A stretch of 64,000 nucleotides of DNA from Limnephilus marmoratus (GCA_917880885.1 OU862928.1:14217721-14281720); one strand, 5' to 3'. Positions 34,051 through 44,904 are shown, counted from the first letter of the stretch. The notes: generated by a model not told the origin, from the sequence alone. Program-made: numbers and translations.

Positions 34051-34325
34051 TGTAATGTACTTTTATTGTGGCCACACTAGCCACACAATAATAATAAATA
34101 TGTTAAACGTAAGTTCTCGTCTTTATTGTAAGAGTACAATGGATTCAATAAGTAATATTATTTGTCTCGGTAGCGACTGATTATACTGGAAGTTAGAATG
34201 GTTCTGGCCGCGGCCGTACACCGGACCGCTGTCCCGGCTCGTATGCCCGATCGGCAATGTTCGGCGACCCGAGCATTCCCGAATTACTACATAGATACAA
34301 ATGCGATATAATTGCATATATCACA
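34051..34325 (-). repeat. 5' LTR (275 bp) of RT-less Gypsy
   Basis: Partner of 30136-30410. It is preceded on the minus-strand side by the ATTGGCGCAGCCG primer-binding region at 34038-34050. Confidence 0.9.
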
Positions 34326-34330
34326 GTTAG

Positions 34331-37300
34331 GTAACTCCATATTAGATGTCGTGATGTATGCATTGGCGTATGTCGTAGAACACAAAGCACATTCAACCCC
34401 CTTTTAAAGAACGGGTAGTGGCTCAGTGAAGTCAGTGTCCACTTTTTAACAGTACGGATCACTGGTTAACAACATATTAAAACAACACAGATAATAAAAC
34501 AGACAACAAAAAATCAAAGTCCTTTAGTGACCCACATAGTGTCAGAAATCTTATAAGATTCCGACGTAGGTATAATCAGGACAACAGCTGAAAAAAAAAC
34601 TTAGCGCTAATTGGAACACCGCAGTGATCCCCCTTAAAATTAAACTGTCAGCAGAAACGGGTGGACTCCAAGATTTCTTTAGACACACATTAATAATACC
34701 TCAAGTTTTATCACATTCACTGTAATATAATTGTCGTCGATGTATTGCGTTTTAAGGCAATATTTAAAATTATTGTAGTCAGCACATTATAGTATTTTTT
34801 TAATGGTGACAACAATAATAAATAAGCAAATATATCATAAAATAGTATCGCTTTTCCACTTCATTTACGCGGGCTGTGCCACGGGGCGCCATCTTATTTT
34901 TGTACGAGTTAAACAAGACAAACTCAAATCAAAATAACGAGGGTATCAATGACCCGCGTTACTCTCACCAGAGTACTGCAATGTTCATATTAGGTAATTG
35001 TCACTATAAAATACAATACAAATATTGCATGATACAGTCGTATAGTAAAAATGTGAAGTGTGGTTATCGCATTCGGTTAATTACTCCGAAGCAATTGTGA
35101 TGTAATGTATGCACTGTCCCGAAAGCGTCCTTTCGAAAACAGCGCGATGAGTGTAAGTATGTGTGGAAGGGTGTAGTGTCAATTTCATATCTTATTTTCA
35201 CAATACGTTGATTTGTTCGGTTCCTACGAAACCATTTGAATGATACATCAATCAAAACACGATTCACGTCGCTTAGCGCGAAACTCTACTCCAACAAATA
35301 AATTTAAAAATTGTTAGGAGAATTTTCCACTTGGCTAATGGCTAATCCTAGTTGGATTCCATCTTGATTTTCTTTAAAAAAAAATTCTAATTGGTATGGG
35401 CCAACATTCTAGTTGAATTCCATCTTGCTCTTCTTGCATCAACTTATCAAATATCTGTAAATAAGTTCGCTTCTTATCACCATTCTGAATAATAACATTC
35501 AGGTCCATTAATGCCTATTGATATCGTATGCAATCAATCTTCCCCGTTAGTTGAATAAATCTAGACACATGGTCTATCCTGAGCTTTACGTATTAATTAA
35601 TCATTATAAATCGAATAAAATTCCTAATTATTAATCGAATCCACCTCTTCCGCTACAAAATGATTAATTAATCAATACCGATTATGCCAGTCTATTTCAA
35701 GAATTAGCCATTCCGTTTTCATCAATTTCGTTTTCCTATCCATTTGGGTTGCGGGTATGGGTACCGCCGCCCCGGGAACTATTTATTCTATAACCAGCAC
35801 ATCTGTTAATTTCTACGTTTGTCACTTCTGGACACTAACCACGATATTCCTATCCGCCCCTCATACCTCTTTCCTCCTTCTCCTTCCTTTCCTTAAAAGG
35901 ACCCTTCATGCAGCATCCCCTAAGATGACATAAGTCACAAACATATTTTTCTAATCGTTAATAATAGGTTTCTACTCTTCGATAGAGAGATCGGCATGGT
36001 TACCGAGACATATAATTTCGCAAGGAATCGAACCCGCGACTGAATTTTAAAGTAATGTGATTACGTCGGAGTGTGTTGCATTATTATTATTCCAGATTCG
36101 AACTGGTAGGTATTTATATCCTATAAGGAAGGCAGTATCATTGAACACTAAAAATTATATCTCACTGGCAAATCAATTCGAGAATTGAACTCGATTAAAT
36201 TTTATTGCTGTCGTTATTTTAACTGTTAAAAATCTATTTTTAAATAGGTAAATATTATTTTACCATTCTAAATCATCAGCTCGTTTCAACGAAGATAACG
36301 CTTACATATGGTCTCAACACACTCTGAGACTGGTCAATTTCTGTTTTCAAACTAATGGCCGTTATTCTAAAAATAATCGCATCTATTTGCCACTATTTCA
36401 TAAAGGAAGTTAATATCGTTAAATACCTACTAAAAATATCTCCACGCTGCACAAACAAAGGTGCCTGCTTTCCCATATTTCAAATAAATGTGTATCGTCT
36501 GCAAATAAAGGAACATTCCCAAAAGTGCATTTGTCAGGACAATCCTGGTAGACAATAGAGCTATTGTCTTCGAAGGAGCCCAAAATAACCATTGTCCATC
36601 GGCAGACTCGTCAAATAAATATTTTAACGAAACTTAATCTATTGTCATCCGTCATCCCTTGCCATAAATCGACCCTACGAAAGGTACCTGCTCTTAGGTG
36701 CCTGCATCCGGACCGTTTACAGCGGTTGACGGCTTTTTGTAGGATTTTTAACGCGTACGTCTTCATATTATTCAAAATGTGTTTAAAATATATTTAAACA
36801 TGTCGAACAAATTTAAATCTTAGGTCACACAATTTATTGGCGAGCTATGCGAGCTGCATTTACTAAAGGAAAATTTGTTAAAGAACTAACTGACAAATTC
36901 ACAATATTCAATCACCAAATATGGCTAAAGCCATTTCAAGCAAGGCTTAGATTCCGAATTGTGGTTTTACTCGACTTTCACTATCTCCCTTGTTAGCGGG
37001 TATACCGTACCTTTAATGCATTTGCCTACGCTAGCAGATTTTAATCTTTTAGGTATCTAATTCTGAGATTTCGGTAACTACTTTGTTTCTAAACTCGCGT
37101 AAAACTAAAACAAAGCTTTTCAAAATACGGCGTGACTAATTATTTAACGGTCAAAAACACGTGCTGGTTTTTAAATTCGGAGTTGCGGCCGACAAGATGG
37201 CGGCGTTCGAAAACACGTGTGAACTTTTTTGAAAATAGTCCTCGAACACTTGTGAGATGCTGGCTTTGCTTTATTGGCGTTTGAAAACACGTGGATCAAA

Positions 37301-37597
37301 AAATGAACGCTAACCGTTCAAAATGTCTCTCTTTCAAAAAAACGGCGCGCTTTACAAATGCGAGCTGTTTTCAAAATGGCGGCACTTAAAAAATGTGTAG
37401 ACGCGGCCTCCAAGATAACGGCATTTAAAACGCGGGGGTTTTAACACAATTCAAAATCACTTATTTACCTATACATTTAAATGGGAAAAAATGATTATTA
37501 TATACATACACACGAAAAACAGCATGGAGTTTATGAAAATATCAAAGAAAGCGACAACCATAATGAACCAAATCGGGCCCCACATTGGAAGCGACAG
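34331..37597. other. Interior of the LARD-like element, no gene found
   Basis: AT-rich; no gag/pol motifs on either strand. It includes a deleted GC-rich SINE copy (35751-35945), a tRNA-like B box GGGTTCGATTCC on the minus strand near 36027, and several GAAAACACGTG-type repeats with AAGATGGCGGC at 37140-37400. Confidence 0.5.
35751..35945 (+). mobile_element. GC-rich SINE copy, internally deleted
   Basis: Begins GCGGGTATGGGTACCGCCGC and ends near CAGCATCCCCTAAGATGACA, matching the head and tail of the family at 57601 and 59594 but with most of the middle missing. Confidence 0.6.
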
Positions 37598-38310
37598 TGT
37601 TGCATAACGACGGGCTCGAACCGCCTTGTTACGAACAGGTACAAATTAATAATAAATAATGCCACAATGATCAAGACAAAAAACAATGGTTCAATTTAAA
37701 TACTTACAAAAACCAAATTATAATACAAACCTCGGCCAGCTCATCTCAGGGGAAATTGTGTTCTCAGTTCGTTCTGACTTGGATTCAAAACGACTGTCGC
37801 TTTATTGTTAGAATAATTATAGTTAGGATTTTAATAAATGAAAAGATCTCTTGTCGCTTTTAAATAATCGGTGAATTTATTAATGACTCGACGCTTCTAG
37901 GAAAAGCTTTTAATCTCTTTGTGAACTCAAGGTTAATGATTTTCAAATATAACGAAAGGGATAAATGGAAAACACAAAAATAAGTAATATTACGTACGTT
38001 ACAATGTCACGGGCAGCATCGGGATCACCACTGAGTTGATTTAAATATCAAAGTTAACTATATTTTAAATTACGTGTCCCAAACGAATATGCGAAGAACC
38101 GTCCCATAGCGAAGTTAAAGCCAGAAGAAGGCGCCAGGGCTCTCAGCCCCGTTGAAAGGGCTGCTCGGCCCCCTCCCGAAATCCGGGCCAATCAAAACGT
38201 TTCGCAAATGTTGCCAACTTTTGGCAACTGGTATTAAATATTTAGTACCTGATGACGGAAATAATCATATAGGGGTGGGAAGTTATAATTCAAGAAAGTA
38301 CTTCATAACA
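37598..38310 (-). repeat. Right LTR (713 bp) of LARD-like element
   Basis: Partner of 28973-29685; followed by the CTGA duplication. Confidence 0.9.
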
Positions 38311-38314
38311 CTGA

Positions 38315-38890
38315 CATTTCAGATTCTTGCGCTTTTGGACAAGCACAGAATCTCTTTACAAGTGCAGTATCTGCCGGGACGCTACAATGGCCTCGCGGAT
38401 CATCTATCCTGAGGGATGACATTACCAGAATGGCACCTTCTACCCCCAGCGTTAAGAGCTGTTTTTCACAAGTGGGGCAGTCCGGTAGTGGAACTATTCG
38501 CTCCCTCGAGGGCTCACTTCGTGGATCAGTATGTCTCGATAGATTCCCACGACAAGAGAGCAATGCTTCACAACGTGTTCAACAGGAGTTGGAATTTCTC
38601 CCTGGCATGGATCTTTCCTCCCCCCTGCTTAATGCCACGAGTGCTGGCACATCTGAACAAGTCATCAGGGGTGTACCTGGTTGTAGCCCCAAATTGGCCA
38701 AAAGTGTTTTGGTTACCAGACCTAAAGAGAAAAGCCCTAGACCGACCTCACATAATACCCATGTTGGTCGACAACTTGATAGACTTATCGACAAGACTTC
38801 ATCCTCAACAGGTCCAGAAGCTCCAATTACAGGTGTGGAAGATTAGGGGTGGAGTGAAGCTTTGAACGATTGGTCACAGCAAGAAAAAAG
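38315..38890 (+). pseudogene. DIRS RNase H end and following domain
   Basis: Resumes after the LTR insertion with ILALLDKHRISLQVQYLPGR and YNGLADHLS (the RNase H C-terminal H....V.YLPGR.N..AD.LS). It then runs LPEWHLLPPALRAVFHKWGS, PVVELFAPSRAHFVDQYVS and WNFSLAWIFPPPCLMPRVLA, the conserved post-RNase H region of DIRS pol (W.L.P..F.....WG.P..DLFAS...N...Y....AWIFPP..LI...L). It contains a stop near 38409. Confidence 0.75.
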
Positions 38891-39960
38891 CTCTATTGAA
38901 TGCGGGTTGGCGCAAACCTAAGCTTACAACTTATCACATGGCATGGAAGAGCTGGAAGGAATGGTGCGCCATTAATAATGCATGTCCTAATAACCCTTCG
39001 GGATCTCAGCTGGCACGGTTTTTTAGCATACCTAAGAGTGAGGAAAGGCTTGGATCCCAATACTATAGCACTTCACAAGTCTGTAGTGTCGGTTTTGTAT
39101 GACCCCATAGGCAATTTGAGGACAAGTAATCATCCCTTGGTCAAGCGAGTGATGAGAGGTATAGGAAATTCTGCAAATAAGAAGCTTAGAGCATTTACTT
39201 GGGATCCAGGACACTTGGTGTCTTAGCTTTGTAAGAATCCTTCAAATGACCTGACTCTTTTTGACTGATCTCGTAGATGGTACCCCCCCATACACACAAG
39301 CATTGCTTAATTATGGGGGTACATCAAATATATCTACTATGTAATTAATTACTGTATAAAATTTATTTGTAATTTATGTACCTTCTATTACTAATAAAAA
39401 AAAAAAAAAAAATAAAAAAATGTTCTGTTAATTTACTTCTGGCATCAGGAAGACAAGTACAGGATCTGACCTTACTACATGCATCTTCTGATAATCTTGT
39501 TGACAATGATGATCACATTGTATTATGGCCAAATTTTTTTTTTGGTTCTAAGAAGGACACCTCTACACATAGACAGTCTGGTTGGAAGCTTTACAAAGCA
39601 GAGGATCGTAATATAGATTCCATATTCTGGTTGAGAAGGCTTATGTCTTTGGGTGAGAACAGAAGACATGAAGCTGGTTTTGAATGTCTGTTTATTTCCA
39701 CGTTGGGGCCTGAAAGGTCAGCCTCGAGAACTGCTATTGGTGGACAGATTAAAACAATTTTGAAGGATGCTGGGATTGATGCCTCTCCTGGGAGTTTGAG
39801 ATCAGCTTCAGCTTCAAGAAGTTGGCTGGAAGAGTGTCCTATAGACACCATTTTGGAAAGAGGAAGCTGGAGTTCAGAAATCACATTCAAGAAATATTAT
39901 AGACAAATCAGAGGTCTCAATGTTGAGGTGCTGAATCCCCTCATTCACTCTCAGTCTTTG
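38890..39960 (+). pseudogene. DIRS tyrosine recombinase, split by a small insertion
   Basis: The N-terminal core-binding part has TYHMAWKSWKEWCAINN and PLVKRVMRGIGNSANKKL (38896-39225). After a ~150-base insertion ending in a poly-A run (39400-39418), the catalytic part continues: LLASGRQVQDLTLLHAS (first catalytic Arg in GRQ), FECLFISTLGP, SPGSLRSASASRSW (the H/R..R region) and ERGSWSSEITFKKYY (the W...(T/S)..F..(Y)Y end with the catalytic Tyr). The enzyme would integrate circular DIRS DNA without a duplicating cut. The insertion and frame breaks show it is inactive. Confidence 0.8.
39277..39420 (+). mobile_element. Small insertion with hairpin and poly-A in the DIRS recombinase
   Basis: Interrupts the recombinase between the core-binding and catalytic parts. 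It starts with a GGTACCCCCCCAT ... ATGGGGGTAC hairpin (39281-39322) and ends in a run of A interrupted once by T. The poly-A suggests retroposition, the hairpin a MITE; undecided. Confidence 0.4.
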
Positions 39961-40042
39961 ACCAAGTTATTGCAAGCAATTACAGTAATAGTCACAATTT
40001 TGGCTTTAGAATTGTCACCAAGCGATAACAAACACTTCTCAC

Positions 40043-40138
40043 ATTATATATTCTGGATAAGCAACGACACACATAATGTTGGAGTTTTACCTACCATTAA
40101 AACTCTTATTATGTTGTCTTGCTTATCCAGAATATATT
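40043..40138 (+). repeat. DIRS internal complementary region
   Basis: 40043-40078 is the reverse complement of the element's left end (26223-26258), and 40079-40138 that of its right end (40306-40365), joined head to tail with ATAAT|GTTGG at the junction. This is the arrangement described for DIRS-1 and used in its circularisation model. Confidence 0.85.
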
Positions 40139-40163
40139 TAAGCTCTGCTTGGTGAGTCCAAAT

Positions 40164-40365
40164 TAAATTAATACGGCATCTCAAGATGCCAACTGCACGG
40201 CGATAATTAACAGCTGAAGGGAGTTGCAGAGGAATGGCGGGAAATTCAAGAAAAAGCAATGGATATGACCGACGCTGGCGGAAAATAAGGCTGATATCTC
40301 ACATTATATATTCTGGATAAGCAAGACAACATAATAAGAGTTTCAATGGTAGGAAAAACTCCAAC
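40164..40365 (-). repeat. DIRS right inverted terminal repeat
   Basis: Reverse complement of the left ITR up to GATAAGCAA, then the unique right extension (GACAACATAATAAGAG ... ACTCCAAC) that is mirrored in the internal complementary region. Confidence 0.85.
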
Positions 40366-40618
40366 ATTGTGCCTTCATTTTCCCCACCCAGAAATTTTTG
40401 TGCAATCTTTTTAAGATTTTCTTTTATCCTGGAGTCATTACTGGTTTTTTCACGTAGCAGCATTTGAATTCGTTCGATCAACGAAAGGGTAAAAGCTAAA
40501 CAACTATCGTTTTCTACAATTGGTGCGGTGCATGTAATTTTTTTCTGTTGGACAAGTAAGATGGATATGAATGGGGGGGGTCCGGACCCCCAAAACCCCC
40601 CCCTTATATACGCCCGTG

Positions 40619-40626
40619 GAGCCAGT
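40619..40626. repeat. Target-site duplication GAGCCAGT (right)
   Basis: Identical to 25910-25917. Confidence 0.85.
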
Positions 40627-42273
40627 TCACTCAGGACCGATTTTTCACCCTGAAATGTTGCAGTGAGCACATTAGCTTTGTGTTCAGGCATTTCACCAGT
40701 ATTGGTAGGGTGAAACGGTTTTAATGGCCATTCCAAAGGTGGGCTGCGAATCCATGATGGGGCGTTCCACCATAAATCATGTGAAACGAGTTGGGAAGGA
40801 AGCATGCCACGAGAAAGGCAGTCGCTCGGGTTTTCACTACCAGCAACATGGTAAAAGTTCTCTGGAGACAAATTTTCTTGGCACTGAGCTACGCGATTAC
40901 TAACAAACACCGACCAGTGATGCGGTGAAGAATGTATCCAAGAGAGCGCAATGGTAGAATCGGAAAACGCATATGTTCCTGCAATAGGAAGACGCTCAGA
41001 ATAATTATCTTGAACCGTCCGTATTAATTTGGACATCGATACTGCGGCACAGAGCTCCAAACGAGCGAGGGTCGTCACCTTGGTGGGAGAAACCTTTGAT
41101 TTTGCGCACAACAATCTCACTGTAATTTCCCGAAACAGATCAGTTGTGTGCAAATAAATCACACAGCCGTAACCATTCATGCTTGCATCGCAAAAAGCAA
41201 CAACGAGCACCGTACTGTCTTTCAGGACACCAACATGGCGAGGGATTTTCATCATTGAAATAAGAGGAAATTCCTGTGTAAGCGCCGAAAACCGATGAAT
41301 AATGCTATCAGGGGGTGTATCATCCCAACCAATGTTGCACAGCCATAGCTTTTTGATAAGTAATTTAGGGTACAGAATGACAGGGGCGACCAGAGGTATT
41401 GTTAGAACCAACAGTGAAGTCCACTGGGCTGCGGTGAGAATCCGGGAGGTTCTCAAGTACAACTTGAGAATTACTAGTCCATTTTACTAAATCAAAGTCA
41501 CCGGACTTAAACAACGAGAATAATTCTCGAGAAAGACGTATGGCACTAGGCTCATCTGCAATAGAATAGACCAGGTCGTCCATATACAGCTTGGACTCTG
41601 CCACTTTGGCAGCGTCCGGGTAATGTGGTCTCATATCCTGGGCCAACTGGCGAACTATTCCACGTTAAGTCCGCGAGAGGTATGCCCTCTAAATACCTCA
41701 TGTCACCCTTGGCTATATAGTGATTAGGTAATTGGTCGGTGATACTGTCAACGACAAGCGCATGTATATTATATTTATTCTCTGGGTATACGCGGGACTC
41801 AATGTCCAAATACACGTAACCGAAAATTGGTCGAGACGTTGATCCAATTCCTTTGACAAATGAATTACTCAAAGGAATTATTGGTAAATTCAGCGTCTTA
41901 CAACAATCGACCGTAATCAAATTATTTTGAGAGCCATTATCAATTAGGCACCGAACAATAACTTTATTTCCGTTTTTAAGCTTCGCGTATACTTGTGCGG
42001 TCAAAAGTAAAATAGAAGAGTTCGGTGTTACTTTGGCAGAAAGCGAACACGAAGGATTGACATTCGCGGTCCCCTCCACTTGCTTATCACCAATACCAGT
42101 TCCAATGATGCTGGATGACACTGGAGGGGGGACTGACGGTTCTTCACTGGTAGGTACTTGCGACGTATGTACATGAGTATTGGTTTTCATATTATTCACA
42201 CTGCAGAAATGTAAGAATGTATGATGACGTTTATTGCACAAATCACAAACTAACCCCGATTTGCATGACTTGA
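40627..42273 (-). pseudogene. BEL/Pao protease, RT remnant and RNase H
   Basis: On the minus strand, from 42273: the last Gag zinc-knuckle part (CDLCNKRHHTFLHF), a linker, then aspartic protease RCLIDNGSQNNLI (Asp of DNG) and VKGIGS. The frame then breaks at LADLTWN near 41660 and resumes in another frame at QLAQDMRPHYPD, KLYMDDLVYSIADE (catalytic YMDD) and FDLVKWTSNS: most of the RT fingers/palm is deleted. The next frame (about 41460-40627) carries KLWLCNIGWDD, the RNase H motifs VVAFCDASMNGYGCVIY, LARLELCAAVSMSKL and TYAFSDSTIALSWIHSSP, and VAGSENPSDCLSRG. The end at 40627 is the insertion site of the CACGG element; BEL continues at 25909. Confidence 0.85.
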
Positions 42274-42281
42274 TTGTATGT
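42274..42281. repeat. Target-site duplication TTGTATGT (left)
   Basis: Identical to 44905-44912, flanking the TAAGG element within the BEL zinc-knuckle coding region. Confidence 0.9.
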
Positions 42282-42565
42282 TAAGGTGGGTCATTTAAAA
42301 AAAAATGATAATTTTAAATTCTGTTAGCGATAAAAGGGTGCCAAATGGGTTCAAACCGACGTGTTTAAAATTTTTTAAATTTCTGATACGATCTTCTTCC
42401 TCCGGATTCACTTCAAAGTTTTGAAAATTTTCATTTTTAGAGGTATTTTCTAGTGTGTATAAAAGTTACTACGAATCCTTTATACTATATTTTTTGTAAT
42501 ATTCTATGGCAAATATGGTACGTATTTACGAATTCATTTACAAAAAATCCGAGTTTTGATTATTA

Positions 42566-43520
42566 GTGGCTCGAGGTGAGGGCGGGGGAAGCACCGATTA
42601 CACTAAGCGCAGCGACTCTGCGCACCCGACGTCGGAGTTTGGAGTCAGTATCGCTACGGCTCGGAATGCGTTAAAAAGTCCCATATTTGATGAAATTTGC
42701 GACGTTAAAGACAATGATTTACCAACTTATTGTGATGTTCTGAAGTTTTTTTGAGTGGACCAGGCATCAAATAAAATTAAATCAAGAGACCAAACTAGAA
42801 CCCAAATTTTAGCAAATAGTACTGTGACAGCACGAATTGAAGAAATATGGAGAAAGGCTTCTATTCCCATCGTTACACACTCGCGAGTAGCACGCATGTT
42901 GAGGTCATATCATTTTAAATGCAAAAACCTTCATAAGTCACATCCTAAAATACCGGAGAAAAAAATGGAGGAATTCCGTCGCAGAAGTAAAGTGCTGTTT
43001 GATATTTTGTCTTGCAAATGCAAAGATTTCAGTAAATGTGACTGTCCTAAAGATAAAAAAAATACCTGTAAATGAACAGAATTTCATTAGTGACCAACGT
43101 ACTACACGAAAGATGATAATAGGAAATGTGGATACCGCTACAACAAAACGAATGAAAACTGCGTTGAAAAGAAAACTTATGAAGCAAAAATCCTTGCGTA
43201 CGTCTAAAAAGGAAAGCACAGGTAAGCCAACTATCTCTCTAATCGATATTTCCACGTCTTCTTCATCAAATGAATCCGATTGCAATGATGTTTTCAAACC
43301 AAATGTTGTATCTCAAATGCCTCAGAAGCAGGCTGCGGTCACTATTGATTATTTTACACTGTCGAAAACTTGTGATAGATATGAATTTTCGGATAGAGCA
43401 GCGGCAGCCATTGCCTCAGCAGTTCTGTATGACATCAAGTCTAATATTCCAGTTATTGACAAAAGTAAACTTCGCAGAGAACGAAAAAAACAAGGGAAAA
43501 TATTAAGGCACAACACATAG
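42566..43520 (+). pseudogene. TAAGG transposon protein, N-terminal half (broken)
   Basis: Reads LPTYCDVLKFF, an in-frame TGA at 42752, then IEEIWRKASIPIVTHSRVAR, MLRSYHFKCKNL and a Cys cluster CKCKDFSKCDCPKDKK near 43015-43065. A frameshift follows to EQNFISDQRTTRKMIIG, a Lys/Ser-rich linker, TLSKTCDRYEFSDRAAAAIA and KSKLRRERKKQGK, with a stop at 43520. The Cys-rich CxC..C.C motif may bind zinc or DNA (inference). Copy A shares the SDRA(A/G)AAI block. Three lesions in a short span show this copy is inactive although its ends are intact. Confidence 0.8.
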
Positions 43521-44591
43521 TTTTACAAATACCCGCATTATATTTTGATGGGCGGAAAGATAAAACAATAATTATAAGGGAAAAAATCAGGAGGTATAAT
43601 ACGTTTGCTTGAAAAACGTTTGGATAAACCATTGCAATGGATAATTTGCTTGCTTCACTTGAACGAGTTACCATTTTGTCATTTGTTCACACATCTTGAC
43701 GGTAAGACATCTGGACCTCAAACATATTCAGGGACAATAGGACTAGCTTTAGAAAACTGTGAAAAAAAGCCTATTGTTCATTTTCAGAAAATTGACGGAG
43801 AGTTGCCTGAATTATTAACTAAAGACCTAAGTACAGATCAGTTATGTTTGTATAAAATCGTATCTGCAGTTACGGTGGGGGAATTATCCGAAGATTTAGG
43901 CCACAAATCTCCTGGAAAAATGTCTCATGCCAGATGGCTTACGCGTGCTAACCGAATTCTTCGTCTTTATGTTGCAACGGAAGCTCCTACAGAGAATCTT
44001 ATTATTTTAGCAACGTACGTTATTAAAGTTTATGCTCCGACTTGGTTCAGTATTAAAACTCATCCCACCTGTAAAGATGGAGCACGTCACCTATGGCAGC
44101 TAATTTCAGCGTCTAGATACTTATCCCCTGAACTAAAAACTATAATTGATCCAGTCATAGAAAGAAACAGTTACTTCGCACACCCCGAAAATTTACTACT
44201 TGCAATGTTAACTGACCCTCACAAGCATATCCGGGAATTAGCTGCGCGTCGTGTTCTAAAAGCACGCAGTAAGAAACTAAGTAAAACAAGGCTGTTCCAA
44301 CTTCCAAACATAAACCTCTATGCATCATATTACTACGACCTTATTAATTGGCAGCAAAATGTAACCGAACCCCCAATACTGAAGAATATATCGGATGAAG
44401 ATCTTCAATTATTTGTAGCACAGGGGGGAGAAGGTAAATTGCCTCTTCTGCGTCTGCCAGGTCATACTCAAGCAGTTGAAAGAGCTGTAAAGACTGTTAC
44501 TGAAGCCTCGACTACTTTATGTACGAAGTCTGCAAGAGAAGGTCTTATTAAGGCAAAGATTGAGTCTCGCAATGATTTTGCTGGTATTTGA
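43521..44591 (+). pseudogene. TAAGG transposon protein, C-terminal half
   Basis: After IPALYFDGRKDKT the frame shifts and the EEH…EPG…GTDGTAVNTG region seen in copy A is missing (deletion near 43580). It is then open from GGIIRLLEKRLDKPLQWIIC to the stop at 44591: LLHLNELPFCHLFTHLDGKT, LSHARWLTRANRILRLYV-like text (SHARWLTRANRILRLY), VIERNSYFAHPENLLLAML, HIRELAARRVLKAR and LPGHTQAVERAVKTVTEAS. A C..LH.NEL block after the (here deleted) first Asp, and a late HTQAVE with Glu, would fit an RNase H-like DD/E fold with a hAT-style CxxH insertion; this is inference. The 328-codon frame starting at 43605 begins with an incidental Met. Confidence 0.85.
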
Positions 44592-44904
44592 ATACACTGT
44601 CTTGAGATAATGTTAATTATAATCATATATTTTTTAATAAATAAGTCAGAATATTCTCTCTAATTTGTGTTTTATTGAAAAAAAGTTCATTTTTAATTGT
44701 TTATCTAATATTTTTTAGAGATTTAACAAGGGTGGGTTTTTCTCTATTTTGTGAAATTTCAAACTCAATCCGGAGGAAGAAGATGATATCCAAATATTAT
44801 TTAAAAAATTACGTGATTTTACATCTTCATTTAACACCCTTTTATCACTAACACACAAACCAAAACAAGTTTTTTTTTCCCCCATACAATCGTGACCCGC
44901 CTTA

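Larger units (their letters stand above)
30136..34325 (-). mobile_element. Gypsy-type element lacking RT, with apparently identical LTRs
   Basis: LTRs of 275 bases at 30136-30410 and 34051-34325 appear identical by eye and are flanked by GTTAG (30131-30135, 34326-34330). The primer-binding-site-like TGGCGCAGCCG (minus strand, about 34048-34038) and the purine tract CAGGGGGAAGGG (minus strand, about 30422-30411) sit where expected. One uninterrupted 970-codon frame fills most of the interior. This shows a recent, complete insertion of an element that lacks its own reverse transcriptase. Confidence 0.9.
28973..38310 (-). mobile_element. LTR retrotransposon derivative without coding capacity (LARD-like)
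   Basis: Two 713-base LTRs (28973-29685, 37598-38310), starting TGTTGCATAACG and ending CTTCATAACA, with target-site duplication CTGA (28969-28972 and 38311-38314). After removing the nested 30136-34325 element, the ~3.7 kb interior has no gag or pol. On the minus strand the sequence after the right LTR (CTGTCGCTTCCAATGTGGGG) could be a primer-binding site, and GGGGATG before the left LTR a purine tract, suggesting minus orientation. The LTR end TGTTATGAAG (minus sense) is shared with the Gypsy at 10825-20312, so it may be a non-autonomous relative of that group (inference). Confidence 0.8.
26223..40368 (+). mobile_element. DIRS-type tyrosine-recombinase retrotransposon (4.8 kb, split by an LTR element)
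   Basis: Inverted terminal repeats lie at 26223-26404 and about 40164-40365. An internal complementary region (40043-40138) consists of the complement of the left end (…CGACACACATAAT) joined directly to the complement of the right end (GTTGGAGTTTT…), as expected for DIRS circle formation. An ATT triplet sits at both outer junctions. Inside, in order on the plus strand, are Gag (about 27070-27915), RT/RNase H (about 27896-28972, resuming at 38315) and tyrosine recombinase (about 38890-39960). Removing the 28973-38310 insertion and one CTGA leaves about 4.8 kb, a normal DIRS size. Multiple frameshifts show it is inactive. Confidence 0.85.
25918..40618. mobile_element. CACGG-ended DNA element with 8-bp TSD, hosting a DIRS insertion
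   Basis: The left end CACGGACGTA and the right end (inverted) CACGGGCGTA are imperfect terminal inverted repeats, each followed by a poly-G tract, and the element is flanked by GAGCCAGT on both sides. After subtracting the DIRS (26223-40368), only about 310 + 250 bases remain, so the element is short and probably non-autonomous. Its right part holds a minus-strand open stretch (SLIERIQMLLREKTSND near 40490-40440) of unknown meaning. The left part has repeated ATAGTCGC motifs. The 8-bp duplication suggests the hAT or P superfamily; the TIR does not decide between them. Confidence 0.75.
42282..44904 (+). mobile_element. TAAGG-type DNA transposon, 2623 bp, copy C
   Basis: The left end TAAGGTGGGTCA and right end TGACCCGCCTTA-like (GACCCGCCTTA) are inverted. 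Imperfect inverted similarity continues inward for ~150 bases (GTTAGYGATAAAAGGGTG; ATCTTCTTCCTCCGGATT on both arms). The element is flanked by a perfect TTGTATGT duplication, and precise excision with one copy of the duplication restores the BEL reading frame, which fixes the ends. 8-bp duplications and a YARNG-type first five bases fit the hAT superfamily criteria. The encoded protein does not show the usual hAT C-terminal dimerisation motif that I can recognise, so it may be a separate lineage. Confidence 0.9.

Noticed and set aside
36564..36797. Small frames within the LARD-like interior
   Set aside because: No conserved motif, no start context, and consistent with chance frames.
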